Program-made: the position numbers and the translations under genes
Notes under the pieces: model-generated
Seen by the model: the letters and a program-made list of their open reading frames with translations, nothing else
What the model was told of the DNA's origin: nothing
Database searches by the model: none
Part shown: one piece after another, positions 11,692 to 24,013 of the stretch
Position numbering within the stretch: position 1 is the stretch's first letter
Layout of the letters: each line of letters starts with the position of its first letter
Source of the DNA: Megaleporinus macrocephalus
Taxonomy: Eukaryota; Chordata; Actinopteri; Characiformes; Anostomidae
Length of the DNA: 64,000 bases
Direction of reading: 5' to 3'
Assembly: GCA_021613375.1 (NCBI GenBank)
Contig: CM038702.1
Span: 24,492,349-24,556,348, forward strand

Positions 11692-11889
11692 GTTTGTCCA
11701 AAATGTCACTCTTTCATATGCACTTGCATAAGGAATAATCACAGTCTGTGTATCTAAACCTGGATGAATAAAGAAAGTTGTTAATCGCTGTTGTAAAATG
11801 AGTAAATCACATCATAACTGCCACTGTAAGCATGACTTAATGTTAAAAATAAGCAAACTATACCTTTATCTTTAAGCTTCTTCTGTCAT
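11692..11889. other. Unassigned sequence
   Basis: No feature recognised. Confidence 0.4.
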
Positions 11890-12215
11890 GTGGTTTTGTT
11901 ATTACATTCATGCGATGCCGATTTGATCGGGACTGTTATTACTGAGGGAGGTTCAAGCTTGGCGAATTATAGAAGCTAATTCACTCTGAAATTATTACTT
12001 AGCAGACTACGGGCATACGGGAAGAATCAAATGGGATTAAAATCACAGAGCTAATCACTGAAATTACAGCACCTCCACAGGTAAAATGAATCAACCTCGA
12101 ATATTCCTTTACACAACATAAAGGTGCGGTAAGACGTTGTTTGGGGGCTTTGAGCAGCTGCTTACATCGTTTATTAGGTAAAGCTGAAACGGATAGTCCT
12201 GCGACTCCTGTTGTC
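11890..12215. promoter_or_regulatory. Possible conserved noncoding element
   Basis: Repeat-free block with AATGGGATTAAAATCAC and AGCTAATCACTGAAATTAC, which include OTX/CRX-type words (GGATTA, TAATC), plus GAAGCTAATTCACTCTG. The density of such sites in a short stretch resembles a developmental enhancer. Not tested by alignment. Confidence 0.28.
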
Positions 12216-13500
12216 AAATGTTTTTATAAAATAATTTATAATGTGTTACAAAGCACGCATGATTCTTTTTAATCAATGGCATAATCCCACACAACTGCTC
12301 AAACATAATGACAGAATAGCAACACATAACTGAAATTTTACTTGAATAAGAAAGTTTAAAAAATAGGAAAATAAGAGGCACTTAAGAAACTAATTTCATT
12401 TCAACATTTGCCACTTTATATTTGCCATGCATTATAATTCATCAGAGCCTTTTAACAATTCATCTCCACAGCCAAAGCTCTGAATTGTCCAGGTCCTCTC
12501 TGTGGCCTTTTTGGATGTAAAGGTTGGACAATGAAGCAGGAAAGCACTGATGCCTTTGAACTTTAGTGTTGGTGAAGACTTTTGCATGACCTTGGATGGC
12601 AAAGAAAATAAATGGATCATCGACCGAATCAAGCTCAGCTTTCACACAAAGACCATCTAAAATCAAACTGTTATTTTGGCTTGTTCTTTAAAGCGCCAAT
12701 TCTTTAAAAAAGACAAAATAGCCTGATGCAATGACAAAAGCAAATAGTGAAGAGAAACTCTATCTATATTCTGGGAAAGATTTAAATGGCCACAATCAAC
12801 CAATAAAATTAACAGCTTTCGTGTCCAGTTTATGGGCAAAACCTTCACATTTATGAAAAACTGTATACTATACAGTGGCACTGTTAACTGACTTGGTAAA
12901 TGGTTTGACACTACCCCATATTGACTTGGGACTCGAGACTCTCCTGTGTGTTAATTGAGACTCCACTGTCTTTACATTGAACTTGACTTGGGATTGATTG
13001 TTAAATCAAATGTACTTATCATCTGAAACTTAGTGAATTGCAATATTAAGTTTCATAGAATATTATATCACCTCCCCCTTTTAAAGACCTCACTTCACCT
13101 GTCATTATGCTCTATTAAGTGTTATGTACAGTTTTTGTACACACTTAAAAAAAACTACTGTGCTGACATTTGTACCAAGATGTTCCTAGCAACATATAAT
13201 GTGTATGGAAGTCATATTGTCTTGGTTTACTTGCTTACTTGGTATGCATGTAAATCTAATTACTTAGGACAATTATACAGGCCTCTGCCAGACATTATAA
13301 GACATTAAGAAAAAAAATCATACATTAGAAGGTTAATTTTGCTGTCGTGAAAACCAGCAGCGCTTTGCTGGGCCACACAGCATCACTGAATAGTTTCCTG
13401 CAGATGCCGCTGATGGTCAAACATGCTGAAAAATGAATCTTTTTCCACTGGGTGAAAATAGACCTTTTCTTTCACAATGAATTTAGCTGCTGTCCAAGCA
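12216..13500. other. Unassigned AT-rich sequence
   Basis: Open frames of 66-91 codons (12432-12911 minus, 13033-13308 plus) overlap or face one another and carry no recognisable domain. No repeat family was identified with confidence. Confidence 0.35.
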
Positions 13501-13739
13501 AAAATATGCCATCCTCATCACTTTTATTTATACAGTACCTTTTCCACGCTCAAGGACAACTTACAATCAGACACTTTAAAATAACAAAATACATAATCAG
13601 CAATAAATAAAACAACACTCAACCCACACACACTCAAAACGTCCATAGTTATGGAGGTATGGAGTCCACAGTACTGAGTCACATTGTTAGTCTAAGACTA
13701 CGGTGGCACACAGACGGCCAGTGCAGGAATCCTTAAAGG

Positions 13740-14130
13740 CCAGAAATGACCTTAGCCAAAAAAGGGGTAGCATCTGTATACAGCTTAACTCCACTAGCCC
13801 AAGCCGCTTCATATCTGCAACACAGCATCACCCAAACAGCCAACTCAGGTAGCCATGAACTACAACGTAACCTCGCTTGGGCAGCTGACCCACAAGGCCT
13901 CATTGTGAGGCATCTAGCTGAATCCATCTGGTCCAAACAATGGCACAGCTACAGTGCAGCATCAACCAACCAGCCAGCTCAGGCAGCTATAATGCAGCGA
14001 TGCAGAGCTGAGTAGGTGTCCGGTACAGGCAGCCTTATAGCTACGATACAGTGTCACTTAGGGACGCATGGTAGCTGCAATGTAGTGTCATACAAACGAG
14101 CCATGAGTGCAGAAATCTTGGTCAGTGCAA
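13740..14130. repeat. Degenerate tandem repeat next to the LINE
   Basis: Several diverged copies of a unit containing AGCTRYARTRYAGYRTCA and then ACCAGCCAGCTCAGG occur: near 13812-13880, 13943-14005, 14037-14062 and 14071-14102. The unit is roughly 45-130 bp depending on deletions. An 89-codon plus frame runs through it (13746-14015) but reflects the repeat. It may be the 5' UTR of the downstream LINE or an older minisatellite. Confidence 0.45.
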
Positions 14131-14238
14131 TGGCAACCTCCTAAACCAACAGAAAAACATCAAAACATACACACAAACAATACAAAATAAACAAAAACTG
14201 ATGCAAAGCTGCCTCCACATTCTACCAGCATTCTTACA

Positions 14239-15606
14239 ATGGAACATAACAGTAACCTTACTATTTTGGAAAAGCCAAAAATGTTCTTTAGCCTTTCTGA
14301 CTTCAGCTTTCTGTTACGCTCGCACTCCACAAGCACAGCGCAAGGCCCAGCAGCACTAGCCTCAAGTGAGCAGAGCAGCCGACGCACAGAGTGGCCAAAA
14401 CATAAGCGGGGCAAGAGAGGTGGGCTACATGCTTGGCTTAAGGCGAGAGCTACGCGGCCACCGCTACCTAGCCAGTTGCTAGTTAATGTTGGCTCCCTCA
14501 AAAACAAGCTGGATGAGCTGAAAAGCAGAATAACAACTCAACGTAAGCTCAGAGAGTGTTGTGCTCTGATCTTCACAGAAACCTGGCTCTCGGACAGCAC
14601 GCCAGAATCCAGCTAGACACACACTCCGTTCACCGCGGGGACCGCACGGCAGCGTCGGAAAAGAAGAAAGGCGGCAGTGTCTGTGTTTACATGAATAACG
14701 CGTGGTGTTCAGATGGAAAGACAGTTGAAAAACTTTGTCTAGCGGAATTTAGAACTGCTGATGGTGAAGTGCAGACCCCATTATCTGCCGAGAGAGTTTA
14801 GCGTTGTGTTTATTCTGGCTGTTTACATTTCGCCACACGCAATCTCTGCTGCAGCGCTGGGGCTGCTGCATGACGTCATCAGTAAACAAGAGACCGCGCA
14901 CCCGGACTCCGTGTTAATTGTTGCCGGCGACTTTAACCATTGCAACCTGAGGACTGTCCACCCCAAGTATTATCAGCATGTGAGCTTCCCGACGAGGGAG
15001 AACAACTTTCTCGACCAAGTCTACAGCAACGTGAGGGGGGTCTACAGAGCTGTGTCCCGGCCACACTTCGGACAGTCCGATCACATCTCCGTGTTCCTCT
15101 ACCCAGCACACAGACAACTCCTCAAGCAGTCACTTCCAGTGAGTAGAACTGTTAAAGTGTGGAATGAAGAAACTGATTCAGTGCTTCAGGACTGCTTTGA
15201 CAGTACAAACTGGGATGTGTTTAGAACTGCTGCTGTGAGAGAGGATGGTTCTGTTGATCTAGAGGACTATGCTTCTGGGGTAACTGGATACATCAGCAGC
15301 TGCATTGAAACCATTGTCCCTTCAAAGCGCTGCTTAAAGTACCCCAACCAAAAACCATGGATAAATGGTGAAGTTCAGTCCATGCTACATGCTCGCCAGA
15401 CTGCATTTCTCTCTGGCAACGCTGATGACTACAAAAGGTCTAGATACGACCTGCGTAGATCTATCAGAGAAGCTAAGAGAAAGTACAGGCTGAAGCTGGA
15501 GGGCTACTACACCACAGCATGTGGCAAGGACTGCAACATATCACCAACCATCAACAAACAAGCAGGGCACTCACAACCAGCCATTCTGCATTGCCTGATG
15601 AGCTGA
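14239..15606 (+). pseudogene. LINE endonuclease domain, broken
   Basis: The apurinic/apyrimidinic-type endonuclease nicks target DNA to prime reverse transcription. The first frame (14239-14616) contains RGKRGGLHAW and VNVGSLKNKLDEL, and then the start of the endonuclease (LIFTETWLS, with the conserved TETW). A frame change gives GGSVCVYMNNAWCS (14.68 kb), then another frame (14761-15606) with the catalytic motif GDFNH at 14926-14940 and the terminal QSDH at 15073-15084. A linker follows with PWINGEV and REAKRKYR. Catalytic residues survive, but the reading frame does not. Confidence 0.85.
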
Positions 15607-17058
15607 ATGAGTTCTATGCTCGCTTCAATGTCTTCAACCTTGACCAACTGAAGGACATTGTGGCCAAGGAGAGCATACAGAACCCATCACTCATTGTAAC
15701 AACAGTGGATGTGCGCAGGAACCTGATGAGAATCAACCCACGCAGAGCAGCAGGCCCAGACAACATCCCCAGACTTGCGCTCAGGGTTTGCTCATCAAAA
15801 CTGGCTGATGTGTTTGGAGACATATTCAATCTGTCACTCACACAAGCTTTTGTGCCATCCTGTTTAAAGACCACCACCATTGTGCCTCTCCCAAAGAAAA
15901 GTAATGTGAGATGCCTAAATGACTATCGCCTTGTTGCACTCACTTCAATTGTGATCAAGTGCTTCGAGAGGATAGTCAAGACTCACATCCAGAAGACAAT
16001 TCCCAACACTATAGATCCTTTACAGTTCCCGTACCATCGGAACCGGTCCACAGGTGACGCTATCAATGCTGCTCTTCACAAAGCCCTCACACACCTGGAG
16101 GGCAAGGACACATATGTCACAATGCTCTTTATTGATTACAGTTCAGCATTCAACATGGTCATCCCACACAGACTCTCAGAAAAGCTCCTCACCCTCGGAC
16201 TGACACCAGCCCTCTGCAACTGGGTGTTGAATTTTCTAACAGACAGACCCCAGTCAGTCAGAGTCGACAGCTGCACATCCAGCACAAGAACAGTGAGCAC
16301 AGGGGTCCCTCAAGGCTGTGTGCTGAGCCACCTTCTTTACACGCTCTTCACATACAACTGCGTGGCCCAGAACAACACCAGCATCATCAAATTTGCTGAT
16401 GATACTACAGTCATTGGACTGATCACTGGTGGGGAAGAGACAGCGTACAGGAAGGAGGTGGCTGAGCTGGTGGCCTGGTGTCATGACAACAATCTTTCCT
16501 TGAGTACAAACAAGACCAAGGAAATGATTGTTGATCCAAGGAGGAAGCGAGAGCTACACACACCCCTATACATGGGAGAGACTTGGCATTCACATCAGTG
16601 AGGATCTCAGCTGGTCCCACAACACTCAGATCATCATCAGGAAGTCCCAGCAGCGACTGTACTTTCTGAGAAGGCTGAGAAAATTTGGTATGCCAGCTAA
16701 AATTCTCAGCACCTTCTACAGGAGTACCATTGAGAGTGTTCTTACCAGCTCCATCATCATCTGGTATGGAAACTCTACTGCTCAGGACTGAAAGGCTCTC
16801 CAGCGTGTGATCAAAACTGCACAGTCCATCTCAGGAGCAGCCTTCCCCTCACTACAGAACATCTACCACACCAGGGTCACCAGGAGGGCCCACGACATAA
16901 TCAGGGACAGTACACACCCCTAGAACACACTCTTCACACTTTTACCTTCAGGCAGACGTTACAGGAGTGTGAAGTCCAGGACCACAAACAGTTTAAACTC
17001 ACAGGCCATCAGGCTTGTGAACACCTCACGCACTACCTCTCCAACCTCTCCTATCTGA
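15519..17058 (+). pseudogene. LINE reverse transcriptase domain, broken
   Basis: RNA-directed DNA polymerase of the element. The frame 15519-16601 holds the finger/palm region: INPRRAAGPDNIP, IVPLPKKS, motif A FIDYSSAFN with its aspartate codon at 16134-16136, STGVPQGCVLS (motif B) and motif C FADD at 16392-16403. A deletion at about 16570 removes the usual segment between HTPLYM and the LGIHISEDLSW block and shifts frame. The next frame (16528-16791) reads RRLRKFGMPAKIL and ends at TGA; the same frame continues past two stops through PSGRRYRSVKSR to about 17058. Confidence 0.88.
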
Positions 17059-17477
17059 ACTGGTTTTAACTGGTCTGATTTTAACTGCACCTTACCCTCA
17101 CTGTACTTCTGCTGTCAGAATACTGTTTACATTCGCTACTCGCACAAAAACACCATTGTTTACATTTGTTACTTGCAACTTGCCCTTTATGGCTGGTGCT
17201 CTTCATACTTGCACATAAAAGCACACATAACTTATTTTGTAACTAATATTTATTTATTTATTTATTTATAAAATACTTTTATTTACTTCAACTTATATTA
17301 TTATACTTTATATATTTTGTATATATTTTTATTATTTATTTTTTTGTTATCTTATCTATTGGTGAATGGAGGAACAGCAAAGTAAGAATTTCCTTGTACA
17401 GTGTAACTGTCTGTTCTGCAGTGCATATGACAATAAAACTTATGAATCTTATGACATCTTATGACATCTTATGCATC
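17059..17477 (+). repeat. LINE 3' UTR and TTATGACATC tail
   Basis: AT-rich 3' UTR with a short (TTTA)n tract near 17250-17268, an AATAAA at 17432-17437 and a terminal tandem tail built on TTATGACATC with a leading TTATGAATC-like unit. Short direct-repeat tails of this kind are typical of CR1/L2-group LINEs. Confidence 0.8.
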
Positions 17478-19089
17478 ATTACATTTCAAAGTAGCTAATC
17501 ACTGTCCTAATGTAAAACCAGTGTAGATGACCTTCAGATCGCTCAAGCTTACCACTGTTCATTGAAAGCATGGACAGCAGAATATATTTTTACAAAGCAA
17601 GGCTCGGCATTAGCATCTCCACCTACACACCAACACTGACTAAAACACACAATCCTTACTTGAACTTTTATAAGATGTAAAATTATTTGTCACAGTTGCC
17701 TCTTCGATTTGTAAAAACTAGGTTATCATCATTCAGTCTTTTCTTTTAGTAAAGTCAGTCACTGCTACTCATACAGTAGCATTCACAGTGCATTTAATCT
17801 GTTTCTATAATCCTGTGATAGTTTGCCAGTGCTTGCAGAGACTGCAGCTTCAGTACAGATTTAACACAACAAATCATGAAGTAGCAGAACTTTAAATAAG
17901 GCATATTTGGTAGGTTTCATTGTGACACAGGTAAGCCACGTAGGCTTATAAGTTACATTAAGGCACTATTCTCATGCAAGAGGGTTCAGATTTCACATCC
18001 TGGTCCTGTCAGCTCGCTTCCCACTTTAACTGATTTTACCCCCAGCTTTAGCCTGCACCTTACTTTATTCTTCTGTTCTGTTTTCATTACCTTAAAGTGG
18101 TTGTTAACCACTTTGGAATTTTTAACCCTCATGTTGTTAACAGAATTGATCACTGAAGTCTATGAGGCCCATGCTTGTGAGAAAATGACAATTTAGTGCA
18201 GCCAATGGGGTTGTTAATCGTTAATGCACCCAGCTGCATGTTGTGCATTGTCTGAAACGTGCAGTGCTACAATTTTCATGCAAACTGACTGTTACAAAGA
18301 AGAAATACAAACACACGACATATTCAGTTTCTTTATTGGTTCACATAGTGTTTTGATTGAGTGTTTCATGAAACTTGCTAACAAAGTTGAGATTAAAACC
18401 AGCCTTAATTTTTTCAATTCATGCATTATGTCCTATGTAATGTATTAAAACTCTAGGATTAAACCAGTCTAACGTCCAGTTACATCAGCACCAAACATTA
18501 TAACAAAATTATAACGTTTATCCAGACTAAAAAGTTGTCGGAGAAGTTGTTTAAAATCATTGCTTGATAAATAAATATGTTAAAGTGATTTTTTATGCCA
18601 TACTTTGTCAGACTATTGTGTTTCATGCAATCTTATGATGCTATTGTTTGCAGTACATGGTCATTTAGGTGTTGCTATTCTGTCAGGGTTGTCTTTTGGC
18701 AGGTAGGGTGATGGCAGGCCAGTTTGGGTCACTTTTGGACAGACCTATTGATAAGGTGTGTGTTTGCCCAAGCTCAGACACGTTTTTCAGGCTAAAATTT
18801 AGACCAACATTTCTGGCCTCATTATTAGTTCCACCTTGCTGGTGTATTGTTAGTGTCCTGAGGCACCGTTTCATCCACGACTTTGCCACACATCTTTAGG
18901 TCGAACACTTATACTACCTCCACAAAGTGTCAGTGCCACTGCTAAGCTAACAATGTTTCACTGCCCATTTAATACTACCACATTAAGACTCTGTGCAAAA
19001 TGTAAATAAAAACAGAAAGCAATGATGTTAAAACCCTTTAAACTCTGTGTAAGCACTTCCTCCTAGTGCCTGCAGAGGTTTCTGTCTCC
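17478..19089. other. Unassigned AT-rich sequence
   Basis: Short frames at 18224-18448 and 18669-18899 show no family features. No repeat recognised with confidence. Confidence 0.35.
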
Positions 19090-19800
19090 AGAATTCTTGT
19101 TTTCTCTGGACACATTCACACACACAATCTCATGCAAGCGCTCACACAGACCAATTATCAGACACACCTGTCACCCATCACAGCTCACAGCAGTGGCTCT
19201 TCAACACAGCCCATATAGTCCTACCTCGCATTGCATTCAGTGCGTGGTATTGATTGTGACACACCCCACCTCTGCCATTGACACAAGCCAACGTCTAGCC
19301 GGCTTACCATTAAGTCCAGTAATGCCACATCTCCACAGAGGGGTCCTGCCGTCCTCTCTGGAGCCCTCAAGGCCACTGGACTCGCCGATCTCCCCTCCTG
19401 TTGTTTGAGCACATTCCTGGCTCTTCCCCATGAGTCACCACGCTGTGACATTTGTTTGGTCATCGGACATTGTGTTAGTTCATACACTATTTCCGGGAAT
19501 GGAGAGAGTGGTGAAAACCCCCACATGGATCCTTTCCTTGCAAGTTCCAGAACGACACAAGTAATAACCCTCTTTTGTTTGAACTGTCCAGGCAGGACCT
19601 AGTTTCTGGTTTTCTCTCCAGTGCTCGAGGGGCAACTCCACTGCTCAGACAGGAGATCCACTCCTGGAGACATTGTGGCTCTGTGGCTACAATCAGCGGC
19701 TACACCAGTACCACCTAACCCACCTGCTTCAGTAGCCGCTCCCTCAGTCTGCCTCAGACTCCAGCTCACCTGGTCTCCATATCCCTGTTAAGTTAACAAA
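19090..19800. other. GC-richer unassigned block
   Basis: This block is visibly richer in C and G than its flanks and has overlapping 64-103-codon frames on both strands (19097-19602). None shows a domain. Runs of ACAC at the left and short pyrimidine-rich segments suggest a decayed retroelement leader or LTR, but I could not identify ends, primer-binding site or a second copy. Confidence 0.25.
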
Positions 19801-19999
19801 ACCTAGCATATGCATCGTAACGTCATGTCTGAATCGTTACACTCTGTATTAAACTGACAACATAAAAGTGAAGAAACTGAAATTGCATTGTTTTTGCGAA
19901 ACATATACCAGTTTAGAATTTGAGACAGGGCACCAAAAACACTTGTAAAGTTGTTTAATGCAGAAAAAATACTTTTGGAACACATCACAAGTCACATAT

Positions 20000-20998
20000 C
20001 ACATATCACAACAAAAGAGTATCTCAAAGAGTCCTTCAGAACTAAAGATGGTGAGGGGTTCACCACTCTGTGTAGACATATAGTGCAACTATTGAAATAT
20101 AATGTTTCTCAATATAAATTAGTGAAGAACTTATGGATTTCAGAATTACAATATCATGAAAAGTTTCAGAGAATCCTGAAATAAAAGCCAAAAACAAACC
20201 CAATTCTGGATAGCTGTGATCTCCAGGCCCTCAGACGTCACTGCATTAGGAATTTTGTAGTAGAAATCACTGCATGGAACATTTCTGAAAATGAATTCAC
20301 ACAGTTCATCGCTGCATCCACAAACGTAAGTTAAAACTCTACAATGCAAAGAAGAAACCAGACTTAAACAGTGTCCACAAACACTGCTGTCTTTCCTGGA
20401 CCAGAGCTCATTTAAGCTGGACTGAGGCAAAATGGAAAAATGTCCTGTGGTCCAACTTATTAAAATTCTAAATTATTTCTGGAAATCATGGACGCCGTGT
20501 CCTGCAGGCTTAAGTAGAGAGGGACCATCTGGCTTGTTATCAACACAGTTCAAAAGCCAGCATCTGTGATGTTATGGGGGGCATTAGTGCTCATGGCCTG
20601 CCTGCAGTCCAGACCTGTCACCCACTGAAATTATTTAACCCATTTTTAAATGAAAAAGGGGACCCCAAACTGTGGAGCAGCTGACACCTTATATCAAGCG
20701 AAAATGGGAAAACATTCCACTTTCAGAACTACAGCAATCATCTCCACAGTTCTAAAACACTTAAGAGAGTGATGTTACAAGAAGAGGTGATGCAACACAG
20801 TGATAAACATGAACCTGTCCCAACTCGAGGGCATATATGTTTCAAAAACCAATACATCTTTACAGTTTTAACATTAGATGTGTTGCCTATGACTATTTTC
20901 CATTAAATAAAGGATTTAAATGATTTGCCCATCATTGTATTCTGTTTTTAAATAGTTTTGCACAGCATCCCAAATTATTTGGAACACAGGTGATTGTA
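20000..20998 (+). mobile_element. Decayed Tc1-like element (CAACCCCAATTCC family)
   Basis: The plus strand keeps the order of a Tc1-like transposase gene: TTCAGAACTAAAGATGG, CACAAACGTAAGTTAAAACT, CATGGACGCCGTGTCCTGC, AAAGCCAGCATCTGTGATG, AGTCCAGACCTGTCACCCAC (the family's S-P-D-L-S-P segment). It ends in TGATTTGCCCATCATTGTAT and a degraded right terminus. Stops are frequent in every frame. The left terminus is not recognised. It belongs to the same family as 25903-27127, which is in opposite orientation. Confidence 0.75.
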
Positions 20999-21179
20999 TG
21001 GCGGGTGTATTAGCGAGTATATAGTGGAATAATTGTAGGTATACCTAATGTTTAAGGAACAATCTATGTGGGTTTTACACAGTTGCAGGACAGTGAAGAC
21101 TTAGCAAAAAAGAAAAGGATGCAAGTGCCCACCACCCATTCCACGGTCCATGACTAAAAGAAAGTGACTGACCTGAGGG
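20999..21179. other. Unassigned sequence
   Basis: No feature recognised. Confidence 0.4.
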
Positions 21180-21900
21180 TAGGACATAGATTCAGCCCTT
21201 CAGCAGAAAGCCACAACTCTTATTACACCTGAATGCTTTTCTGCCTAAAGGAAACTGACTGATGATGGTCCTCTGAAGGTGACAGCCCAGCCATCCGCTG
21301 CTAATGCTGTATACTTTTATTAAACACAGTAGGGCCAAGCCATTCTCCCCAAACAAGCCAAACTCAACATGACTGATGCCTTTCACAAGACGGAAATGGT
21401 GAAGCTAACTCCTCTAATCACAAGGATGGTGCAGTCGATGGCTAGACTGTGGTGGTCAGTGTCTGTAATGGAGTGTTAACGATGATTGAACAGACAGGGC
21501 AGATAAAATGGGCTGGCCATTGATTGGGCAGGCAGAGAAAGGTAGGCAGTCGCTGGTACGTAGCAGAGACATTATTTGTCTCATCTGAGCTCAGATAGCA
21601 CCGTGTTCTCTCTAGCTTGGCTAATAGTGCCTGAAATGCCACTGCATATGGTACAAATCGGATATCTGTCTAATGAAATGAGGGATGGGAAAGAAAGAGA
21701 ATTAACATGGCTGAAGAAATGCTGTCCATTAGACTGAGCATAAATTTGAGATTCAAATGGTTTGGCGACTTGAGTTTGATGAAGAGAGTTGATATTGGCC
21801 TGTATGCTTCATTTGTCATTCCTCCATTGACCTCCTGTAGATTAGATATAACCAGCAGATGCTCAGTGCTGGAGCCAGCATGACAATTTGTAGCTATTTT
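21180..21900. promoter_or_regulatory. Possible conserved noncoding block
   Basis: Repeat-free DNA with even composition and words such as AGCTAACTCCTCTAATCACA, GGCCATTGATTGGGC and AGGGCAGATAAAATGGG (GATA-like). Short minus-strand frames at 21192-21386 and 21442-21642 have no domain. Candidate regulatory DNA; untested. Confidence 0.25.
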
Positions 21901-24013
21901 CTCTTAACATTTATGCCCTCTCTTTCTATAAGTCTCAATCATTAGTTTAGGACCATGTATTTGTATTTGTGTGTGTGTGTGAGGAAATGTGTGTCTTCAG
22001 GTAAATGATCTAGGAGACATCTTGTCTAAACATGGTTGGTTGCCTACATTCCTTGTTCACTAATTGGCCAGGCAACACTTTTCTTGTCAGCATGGCACCA
22101 TCCTTCGAAGGTGAAATTCATGGAGGCTTGTTTTGTAGCAATATTTATTGTTGTTATTGTTTATTCCCCCCTTTCTTTCCCCAACTAGCTCACAAACTTC
22201 TTGGTGCTGTCTTCTCATTATCCTGTTCTGCCACACAACTCACAGTTTGAATCATTTGCTCTTCTCATTATGTAAGCAGTGGACAGACTCTGTCTTACAT
22301 GTCATTGTGTCAAAATGGATACGGACACAGGACTCATAACTACGATAATAAACAGATGCAGCTTATTGAGGGCAAACTGTTATCAAACCCAGAATGTGTT
22401 ACAGAAAGTGAAGCAATGAAAAAATCACACCTATTGTTTGCAGGTCTCACACTCTCGAGCTAATTTTAAATAAAAACAAACCTTGTTTAAAGCATCTTAA
22501 CACATCTTCACTTTTAACAGTAAAATAAACCAAATTTTACTATTACTTTATTATCAATGTCTGTCTGTACATTGCTGTCTGAACAGCAGGCCTTTCAGGC
22601 CTTTTCATTAATTTTTCTTAAATAAAATTACAAATGTTTTTAACAGAATTAAAAGCCTGAGGTCAGGACAGAATCAATGCAGTCCATGCAACTTAAAATA
22701 TACATTTATATATACCTGCAGTGGAATATGGTCCAGTTTTGTTCACAAACTAAAGGTAAAACCTTTTATGTGGCGACAAATTCAAGGAAAAACCAACATA
22801 AGGTTTTAGTGAGGTACCTGGCCAGCATGAGCTGCAAGAAAGACCTTCAATCCACCCTGACATATTCTACAGTCTCTGAAACAGTACTGGAGGGATGGAA
22901 CACGGTTTTTCATAAAATCTACCTTAAATTAATGTTTTGATGAAAGTGGTGGAGAGCAAAATCTCCATATGTGTTAATCTGGGTTCATATACATCAAACC
23001 ATTCAATGACCCTGCATGCCCTGTGATTGGAGACAGTGTTGTCATAGAAGAGAGCACTCCTACTAGGATATAAATCCTAAAGGTGCTTTCAAGGTCTAGT
23101 ATTTAGGCCTGTATTGTTGTCTTGTTTTATGCTTTTGTATGTTGTATGGTCTTCCACTTGTGGAGGTTGACCATATTACTGTTTTCACCTCTCCGAAACT
23201 TTTAACTTACTTTGCTGTGAAAAACACCACTGAAACTATTACACAATGAAACAACCAAGCAAAAAGAGTGATAATGTTTAAGCTAACGTATTCACTGCAG
23301 TGCCACGTTGTAAGGTACAGACACCATTCCTTTACCATTTAATTTGCTAACACAGGTACAGTCATACGTGTAAGATTTGTTGAAAAATGTGGTAAAGGGG
23401 AACTATAATGCTCATTTTCAGGTTTTAATGCTTTAATGCTTTAATTTTCCCACAACACATGATTTCTCTTTTTCTGTATGCCCTGTCTCCTTATGATCCA
23501 AGTGTACTCTGACTGGTCAGAGAAGCAACACCTTGCTACAAATTTTGCCCCCACCCCACTGTGGCAGCTCCTATAATGGTGTTGGTTCTGCCATATCAGT
23601 TTGGGCCAGTGTCAAAAGTCAAATAGAACAAAGGAGAACATTTCAGAGACTGAAGGAGAACATTTCAGATTGGTGAGCTTTTACTTTTTCAGCTCTCTGT
23701 ATTTTCTGTGAGAGCAAGTTTGCCAGTAGTCAGCCAGTGAGGACTGGGTTATTAGATGGCATCACCTTGTAGCAGAGAAAAGGGATGGAATGGAGTGTTG
23801 ATGGAGTGTTTCTGGCAGCTGAGAAAAGTGGTTTCTGTGGGAGAGAGTTATACTTTGGAATCTATAATTTTGCAGTTTGTCCAAAAAGTTATATAACACA
23901 AGAAGTAAATGTAATCGCTGGAAGGACATAATTGGACCCAAGTAACACATTCTTAACAGAGATCACACATATGCGTTTTTTAAATCACAACTGTCTATTT
24001 GCTGAATATAACA
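21901..24013. other. Unassigned AT-rich sequence
   Basis: Contains a short (TG)n stretch at 21970-21982. Open frames of 62-87 codons (22032-22339, 22677-22940 plus; 23762-23950 minus) show no domains. Nothing else recognised. Confidence 0.35.

Larger units (their letters stand above)
14239..17477 (+). mobile_element. CR1/L2-group LINE retrotransposon, nearly full length, inactive
   Basis: Non-LTR retrotransposon with an endonuclease domain, a reverse transcriptase domain, a short 3' UTR and a short tandem-repeat tail. The protein path crosses at least four frame changes (near 14.6, 14.8, 15.55 and 16.57 kb) and several stops. The AATAAA at 17432-17437 precedes the tail. The 5' limit is uncertain because the degenerate repeat upstream could belong to the element. 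Group assignment is from recalled protein resemblance (jockey superclade, CR1/L2/Rex1 side) and the repeat tail without long poly(A). Confidence 0.85.

Noticed and set aside
19097..19526. Pair of ~100-codon frames on opposite strands
   Set aside because: Overlapping frames in a GC-richer block without domains; stops are simply rarer there.
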